Source: CAZYBG01 sp964645155
GTDB taxonomy: Bacteria > Pseudomonadota > Alphaproteobacteria > Rhodobacterales > Rhodobacteraceae
Assembly: GCA_964645155.1 (NCBI GenBank)
Contig: CAZYBG010000106.1
Span: 1 to 9,328, forward strand
Length of the DNA: 9,328 nucleotides
Reading direction: 5' to 3'
In this document: positions 6,173-9,328 of the stretch, in pieces
How positions within the stretch are numbered: position 1 is the stretch's first letter
Layout of the letters: each line of letters starts with the position of its first letter
Program-made: the position numbers and the translations under genes
The notes under the pieces: model-generated
Seen by the model: the letters and a program-made list of their open reading frames with translations, nothing else
Databases searched by the model: none
What the model was told of the DNA's origin: nothing

Positions 6173-7733
6173 CAAGGCGCCCCCCGCGGTCGAACGCCCA
6201 GAACAGCGCCAGCGTCAGCGCCATCAGCAGCAGCGCCGCGCCCATCGCCTCGTCCATCCGGTAGGCCGCCATCAGCCGATAGAGCTGCAGCGGCAGCGTC
6301 GCGTTGCCGGCATCGGCAAAGAGCACGATCACCCCCAGATCGCCCATCGAGAAGGCCGCGCCGATGCCGGCGGCGAAGCCGAGCGGCCGGCGCAGCCGCG
6401 GCACGAGGACGAGGCGCAGCCGCGCGCGCCCTGACAGACCGAGGCTGTCCGCAAGGCGGCCATAGCCGGCCTCGGCCGCGCGCAGGGCGGGCAGAAGGGC
6501 GCGGAGCGCGAACGGGACGGTCATCGCGGCGTTGACGAGGGCGGTGACCGGCAGCGCGACCCGCGCGGGGTCGACGAGCGGGAAGACGAGCAGGAACAGC
6601 CCCGTGCCCATGACCAGGGGCGAGGCCGCGAGGGTGAGATAGCCGATGCCCTCGGCCAGCGCCCCGCCGGCGCGGCCGCGCAGCCGCTCCACCAGGAGGG
6701 CGAGCGGCAGCGCCAGCGCCAGCGTCAGCGCCGCCGAGGCGAGCGCGACGGCGACCGAGCGCAGCGACGCCGACCAGACCGGCGCGGGCAGGCCCGGCAG
6801 GGCCGCGAGCCCGGCGGCCGCGACCGTGGCGAGCGGCAGCAGCAGGAACAGCGCCACGAGCCCGAGGCAGAGCGTGTCCTGCAGGCGGAGGGCGGGGGCG
6901 CCCGCGTCCCACCGCTCGACCGCGCGGTCGAGTCCGGCGCCCATCATGGCGGGCGCCGCGAGGCCCAGCGCCAGCGCCACCGCGGCCACCGTCAGCGCCA
7001 CCTGGACAAGGGCCAGGAGCGCGGCGCGGCCGAGGTCGAACTCGTAGACGAAGGCCTGGTAGATCGCGAGCTCGACCGTCGTCGCGCGCGGCCCGCCGCC
7101 CAGCGTGAGCGCGACCGCGAAGCTGGTCAGACAGATCAGGAAGATGACCGCGAGGGCGCCGGGCAGCACGTCGCGCAGCATCGGGCGCTCCAGCGTGCGG
7201 GCGATGTCGCCGGGCGCGAAGCCGAGCGACGCCGCGAGCCGGAACCGTTCCGCCGGAATTGCGAGCCAGCCCTGCAGGACCAGCCGGGTGGCGAGCGGCA
7301 GGTTGAAGAAGACATGGGCGATGACGACGCCGCGCAGGCCGTAGATGTCGACCGGCGGCAGGCCGAACGCCGCCAGCCCCTCAGAGACGAGCCCGCCGCG
7401 GCCGAACACGGCGATGAGCCCGAGCACGGCGACGATCGCCGGCAGGATGAAGGGCGCGCCGAGGAGCGTGACGAGCAGCCCCCGGCCGCGGAACCGGCGC
7501 CGGGCGAGCGCGCGGGCGACCGGGATGGCGAGAAGGCACGACAGCGCGGCGGACAGCAGCGCCTGCAGCAGCGTGAAGCGGACCGCAGCCCAGTCGGCCG
7601 GCCCGAGCGCCGCCGGCGCCTCGGCCCGGGCCGCGACGAGGCCGATCGTGCCGACGGCGAGCGCCGCCAGCAGCACGGCCGCCGCGGCGCCGGCCCGGTG
7701 TGCCGCCCCTAGCGGCTGAGCGCGGTGCGCCAT
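6159..7733 (-). CDS. thiP: Thiamine/TPP ABC importer, permease ThiP
   Basis: The 524-residue inner-membrane protein is a fused permease with two binding-protein-dependent transport domains, as in E. coli ThiP (about 536 residues). The first spans roughly residues 55-265 and the second 325-515. Each carries an EAA-like loop that contacts the ATPase: RLAASLGFAPGDIARTLERP near residue 165 and GRLADSLGLSGRARL near residue 425. Many hydrophobic segments are visible, the first at about 14-36. Landmarks such as GAPFILPAIVAVLG, FNLPLATRLVLQGW and AFSMGDLGVIVLF are typical of ThiP. ATG at 7733 lies 25 bases inside the end of thiB. There is no clear Shine-Dalgarno apart from a close GGGAC, which points to translational coupling to thiB. 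The frame stays open further upstream only because it runs antisense-free through thiB. Confidence 0.93.
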   Translation of the reverse strand: MAHRAQPLGAAHRAGAAAAVLLAALAVGTIGLVAARAEAPAALGPADWAAVRFTLLQALLSAALSCLLAIPVARALARRRFRGRGLLVTLLGAPFILPAIVAVLGLIAVFGRGGLVSEGLAAFGLPPVDIYGLRGVVIAHVFFNLPLATRLVLQGWLAIPAERFRLAASLGFAPGDIARTLERPMLRDVLPGALAVIFLICLTSFAVALTLGGGPRATTVELAIYQAFVYEFDLGRAALLALVQVALTVAAVALALGLAAPAMMGAGLDRAVERWDAGAPALRLQDTLCLGLVALFLLLPLATVAAAGLAALPGLPAPVWSASLRSVAVALASAALTLALALPLALLVERLRGRAGGALAEGIGYLTLAASPLVMGTGLFLLVFPLVDPARVALPVTALVNAAMTVPFALRALLPALRAAEAGYGRLADSLGLSGRARLRLVLVPRLRRPLGFAAGIGAAFSMGDLGVIVLFADAGNATLPLQLYRLMAAYRMDEAMGAALLLMALTLALFWAFDRGGRLDAAA

Positions 7734-8692
7734 GTCCCGAGCGCCCGGTCGCGCGCCGCCTCGACCTCGCCCGGGGCGAAGATCAGCGCGGTCTGCGGCA
7801 CCACGAGGGTTTCGAAGCCGGCGGGCAGGCCCTCCGGCGGGGTGACGGCGGGATACATCCAGTTCGTGGTGGGGATCGCCGACTGGAACGGCGCGCTGAC
7901 GATGAAGTCGAGGAACTGCCGGGCGAGGTCGGGCTGATCGGTCGAGGCGATCATGCCCGCCACCTCGACCTGCAGGTAGTGGCCCTCGGCGAAGGCTGCG
8001 GCGGCCTTGGTCGGGTCGTCCTCGGCGATCAGGTGGTAGGCGGGCGAGGTGGTGTAGGACAGCACCATGTCGGCCTCGCCCTGCAGGAACAGGCCGTAGG
8101 CCTCGGACCAGCCGGGGGTGACGGTGACGATGTTGTCGGCCAGCCCCGCCCAGATCTCGGCCGCGCGGTCGCCATAGGCGGCCTCGACCCAGAGCAGGAG
8201 CCCCAGCCCCGGCGTGGAGGAGCGCGGGTCCTGGATCAGGATGCGCAGGTCGGAGGCGGCCAGCTCCTCGAAGCTTTCCGGCGGGTCGGCAAGGCGCGTC
8301 GTGTCGTAGACGAAGGCGAAATAGCCCCAGTCGTAGGGGACGAAGAGGTCGTCCTCCCAGGCGACGGGCAGGTCGTAGTCGGCCTCGACCGTCACCGGCT
8401 GGAACAGCGCCGACGCCGCGGCCGCGGCGGTCAGGTTGGTGTCGAGCCCGAGGACGATGTCGGCCTCGGTCCGCGCGCCCTCGAGCCGGACGCGGCCGAG
8501 GAGCGCCGCGCCGTCGCCGGCGGCGACGAAGTTCAGCCTGCAGCCGCAGGTTTCCTCGAACGCCGCGGCGATGGCGGGGCCGGGGCCCCATTCCGACACG
8601 AAGCTGTCGTAGGTGTAGACGGTGAGGACGGGAGTCTCGGCCTGCGCGAGGGTGGCGATCAGGCATCCCGCGGCGAGGGTCGGATAGTTCAT
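7709..8692 (-). CDS. thiB: Thiamine/TPP-binding periplasmic protein ThiB (TbpA)
   Basis: This 327-residue precursor is the solute-binding protein that captures thiamine, thiamine phosphate or TPP in the periplasm for ThiPQ. The signal peptide is short, with likely cleavage after AQA (18/19), and unusually has no basic residue in its N-region. TVYTYDSFVSEWGPG (24-38) and a CxC pair, ETCGCRLNF (C49, C51), match E. coli TbpA, which has CNC at the same place. ADIVLGLDTNL (77-87), QDPRSSTPG (154-162), GWSEAYGLF (194-202) and PTTNWMYP (274-281) supply the Ser and aromatic residues expected to hold the thiamine rings and phosphate (W35, W195, Y213, W278). The start at 8692 is set by an excellent Shine-Dalgarno, AAAGGAGGA. 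It is the first gene of thiBPQ and the direct target of the upstream TPP riboswitch. Confidence 0.95.
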   Translation of the reverse strand: MNYPTLAAGCLIATLAQAETPVLTVYTYDSFVSEWGPGPAIAAAFEETCGCRLNFVAAGDGAALLGRVRLEGARTEADIVLGLDTNLTAAAAASALFQPVTVEADYDLPVAWEDDLFVPYDWGYFAFVYDTTRLADPPESFEELAASDLRILIQDPRSSTPGLGLLLWVEAAYGDRAAEIWAGLADNIVTVTPGWSEAYGLFLQGEADMVLSYTTSPAYHLIAEDDPTKAAAAFAEGHYLQVEVAGMIASTDQPDLARQFLDFIVSAPFQSAIPTTNWMYPAVTPPEGLPAGFETLVVPQTALIFAPGEVEAARDRALGTWRTALSR

Positions 8693-8693
8693 G

Positions 8694-8731
8694 CAATCCT
8701 CCTTTGCGCGACGGGCGGGCGAGGAGGATCG
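8694..8731 (-). promoter_or_regulatory. Shine-Dalgarno-sequestering hairpin (riboswitch expression platform)
   Basis: In the RNA, CGATCCTCCT (8731-8722) can pair with AGGAGGATTG (8703-8694) in a 10-bp stem with one G-U pair and an 18-base loop. The stem contains the whole thiB ribosome-binding site. The anti-Shine-Dalgarno strand can alternatively pair with GGAGG in the 3' part of the aptamer (about 8750-8746), giving two mutually exclusive states. This is the layout of a translation-controlling switch. Pairing is seen directly; the switching is inference. Confidence 0.75.
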
Positions 8732-8739
8732 TGCGGTCG

Positions 8740-8825
8740 ACCTTCCCTCCGCCGGTGCTAACCGGTTCAGGTTCGACGGGTTCGCGCTGGCGCGCATCTC
8801 AGCCCCGCATGGGGCACCCCGAGGT
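8740..8825 (-). ncRNA. TPP riboswitch (THI element) upstream of thiBPQ
   Basis: On the minus strand the conserved thi-box elements appear in order. GGGGTGC is at 8820-8814, a GCCCC/GGGGC hairpin at 8815-8802, and CTGAGA at 8802-8797. A small variable GCGCG-rich stem, ACCCG and CGAACCTGA (8775-8767) follow, then the hairpin CCGGT-TAGC-ACCGG (8765-8752) and GCGGAGGGA (8752-8744). ACCT (8825-8822) and AGGT (8743-8740) close the aptamer as P1. TPP binding in this family turns off thiamine synthesis or uptake genes. The aptamer ends 47 bases before thiB and is followed by a ribosome-site hairpin rather than a T-tract terminator. Confidence 0.95.
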
Positions 8826-8832
8826 AGCAGGC

Positions 8833-8860
8833 AGACTAGCGCAGGCGGCGGCGGGCGCAA
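8833..8860 (-). promoter_or_regulatory. Candidate promoter of the thiBPQ leader
   Basis: TTGCGC (8860-8855) and TAGTCT (8838-8833) are 16 bases apart on the minus strand, preceded by C to give the CTAGTCT seen at many alphaproteobacterial promoters. Transcription would begin near 8826, just before the first base of riboswitch stem P1. That agreement with an independently located aptamer supports the call. Confidence 0.5.
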
Positions 8861-8909
8861 GGGGCCTCTCGCCCTCGGCAGCGCTGCATACCGACCGCGC
8901 AGGGCGCGC

Positions 8910-8938
8910 TTGAGCGACGGGCGGTTTGCGCCTATGCG
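8910..8938 (+). promoter_or_regulatory. Candidate aroC promoter, possibly giving a leaderless mRNA
   Basis: TTGAGC (8910-8915) is followed after 17 bases by TATGCG (8933-8938). The expected start site is at or within a base or two of the aroC ATG at 8945, and no Shine-Dalgarno is visible. The -10 match is only moderate. Confidence 0.3.
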
Positions 8939-8944
8939 GGGCCG

Positions 8945-9328
8945 ATGAGCCTGAACACCTTCGGCCACCTGTTCCGCGTGACGACCTGGGGCGAGAGCCA
9001 CGGGCCGGCGCTGGGCTGCACGGTGGACGGCTGCCCGCCGGGCGTGCCGCTGGGCGAGGCCGACATCCAGCCCTGGCTTGACCGGCGCCGGCCCGGCCAG
9101 TCGCGGTTCACCACGCAGCGGCGCGAGGACGACGCGGTGGAGATCCTGTCGGGCACCTGGGAGGGCGTCACCACCGGCACGCCGGTGCAGCTGATGATCC
9201 GCAACACCGACCAGCGGTCGAAGGACTATTCCGAGATCGCCGCGAAGTTCCGGCCCGGTCATGCCGACATCACCTACCACCTGAAATACGGGCTGCGCGA
9301 CCCGCGCGGCGGCGGCCGGTCCTCGGCG
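8945..9328 (+). CDS. aroC: Chorismate synthase AroC, 5' part, cut by right window edge
   Basis: The 128 visible residues are the N-terminal third of chorismate synthase (usually about 360 residues). The enzyme converts 5-enolpyruvylshikimate-3-phosphate to chorismate with reduced FMN, the last common step to aromatic amino acids and folate. The opening MSLNTFGHLFRVTTWGESHG carries the first family signature, GESHG at 16-20, followed by CTVDGCPPGVPL. RRRPGQSRFTTQRREDD contains the conserved arginines of the phosphate-binding region, and DPRGGGRSSA at the edge begins the second signature. ATG at 8945 matches the usual AroC N-terminus; an ATG at 8934 is out of frame. There is no obvious ribosome-binding site. 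The gene is divergent from the thiamine operon across about 120 bases. Confidence 0.97.
   Translation, partial: MSLNTFGHLFRVTTWGESHGPALGCTVDGCPPGVPLGEADIQPWLDRRRPGQSRFTTQRREDDAVEILSGTWEGVTTGTPVQLMIRNTDQRSKDYSEIAAKFRPGHADITYHLKYGLRDPRGGGRSSA

Noticed and set aside
5441..6535. Plus-strand open frame across thiQ and the end of thiP
   Set aside because: The product is strongly Arg-rich with no recognisable fold; it is a shadow of thiQ and thiP.
8663..8692. Lipoprotein box (LAAGC) at the ThiB N-terminus
   Set aside because: Only nine residues precede the Cys and there is no charged N-region, so a conventional lipoprotein signal is unlikely; AQA further on is a normal signal peptidase I site.
7734..8696. 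Upstream extension of the thiP frame through thiB
   Set aside because: Those residues are Arg/Gly-rich out-of-frame thiB; membrane-protein character begins only after the ATG at 7733.
7700..8761. Plus-strand open frame opposite thiB and its leader
   Set aside because: The thiB frame is certain and the antisense product is low-complexity Gly/Arg/Glu.
8693..9280. Upstream extension of the thiB frame
   Set aside because: It would cross the riboswitch and run antisense to aroC; the strong Shine-Dalgarno fixes the start at 8692.
1..9328. CRISPR array, insertion sequence, tRNA or phage genes
   Set aside because: No spaced long repeats, transposase or integrase motifs, terminal inverted repeats or cloverleaf sequences were seen.

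Overview
The window is GC-rich throughout (stop-poor in all frames, codons ending mostly in G or C). It looks like a chromosomal segment of an alphaproteobacterium, most likely of the Rhodobacterales. That placement rests on the style of the proteins: an invasion-associated-locus-B (IalB) type secreted protein, a Rhizobium etli-type asparaginase, and RlmN and AroC sequences of alphaproteobacterial character. It is inference, not a database result. Nine protein genes account for nearly all of the sequence. No tRNA, rRNA, insertion sequence or CRISPR array was seen.

Layout from left to right. (1) 1-1103, minus: rlmN, cut by the left edge. (2) 1280-3688, plus: a tightly overlapping three-gene operon encoding a Gfo/Idh/MocA oxidoreductase, a CMP-nonulosonate-type cytidylyltransferase and a PtmA-like short-chain dehydrogenase. 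This looks like a fragment of an activated nonulosonic-acid (legionaminic/sialic-like) pathway for surface or flagellar glycans. No condensing synthase (NeuB/LegI/PseI type) lies in the window. (3) 3689-4222, minus: an IalB-family secreted protein whose stop codon directly abuts that of the dehydrogenase. (4) 4400-5395, plus: an R. etli-type L-asparaginase. (5) 5396-5479: a short convergent gap holding three GTACAC units at exact 11-bp spacing, followed by a strong hairpin over the thiQ stop. (6) 5480-8692, minus: thiB-thiP-thiQ, a thiamine/TPP ABC importer with overlapping genes. (7) 8740-8825, minus: a TPP riboswitch in the thiB leader. An adjoining 10-bp hairpin masks the thiB Shine-Dalgarno, so control is probably translational. 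(8) 8945-9328, plus: aroC, cut by the right edge, divergent from thiB and possibly leaderless.

How it works together. The best-resolved unit is the thiamine importer. TPP is predicted to bind the leader RNA and shut off translation of thiB, and through coupling of thiP and thiQ. The most open question is the three-gene sugar operon: what acid sugar it activates, where the matching synthase is, and whether the operon was inserted between otherwise housekeeping neighbours (rlmN and ialB).
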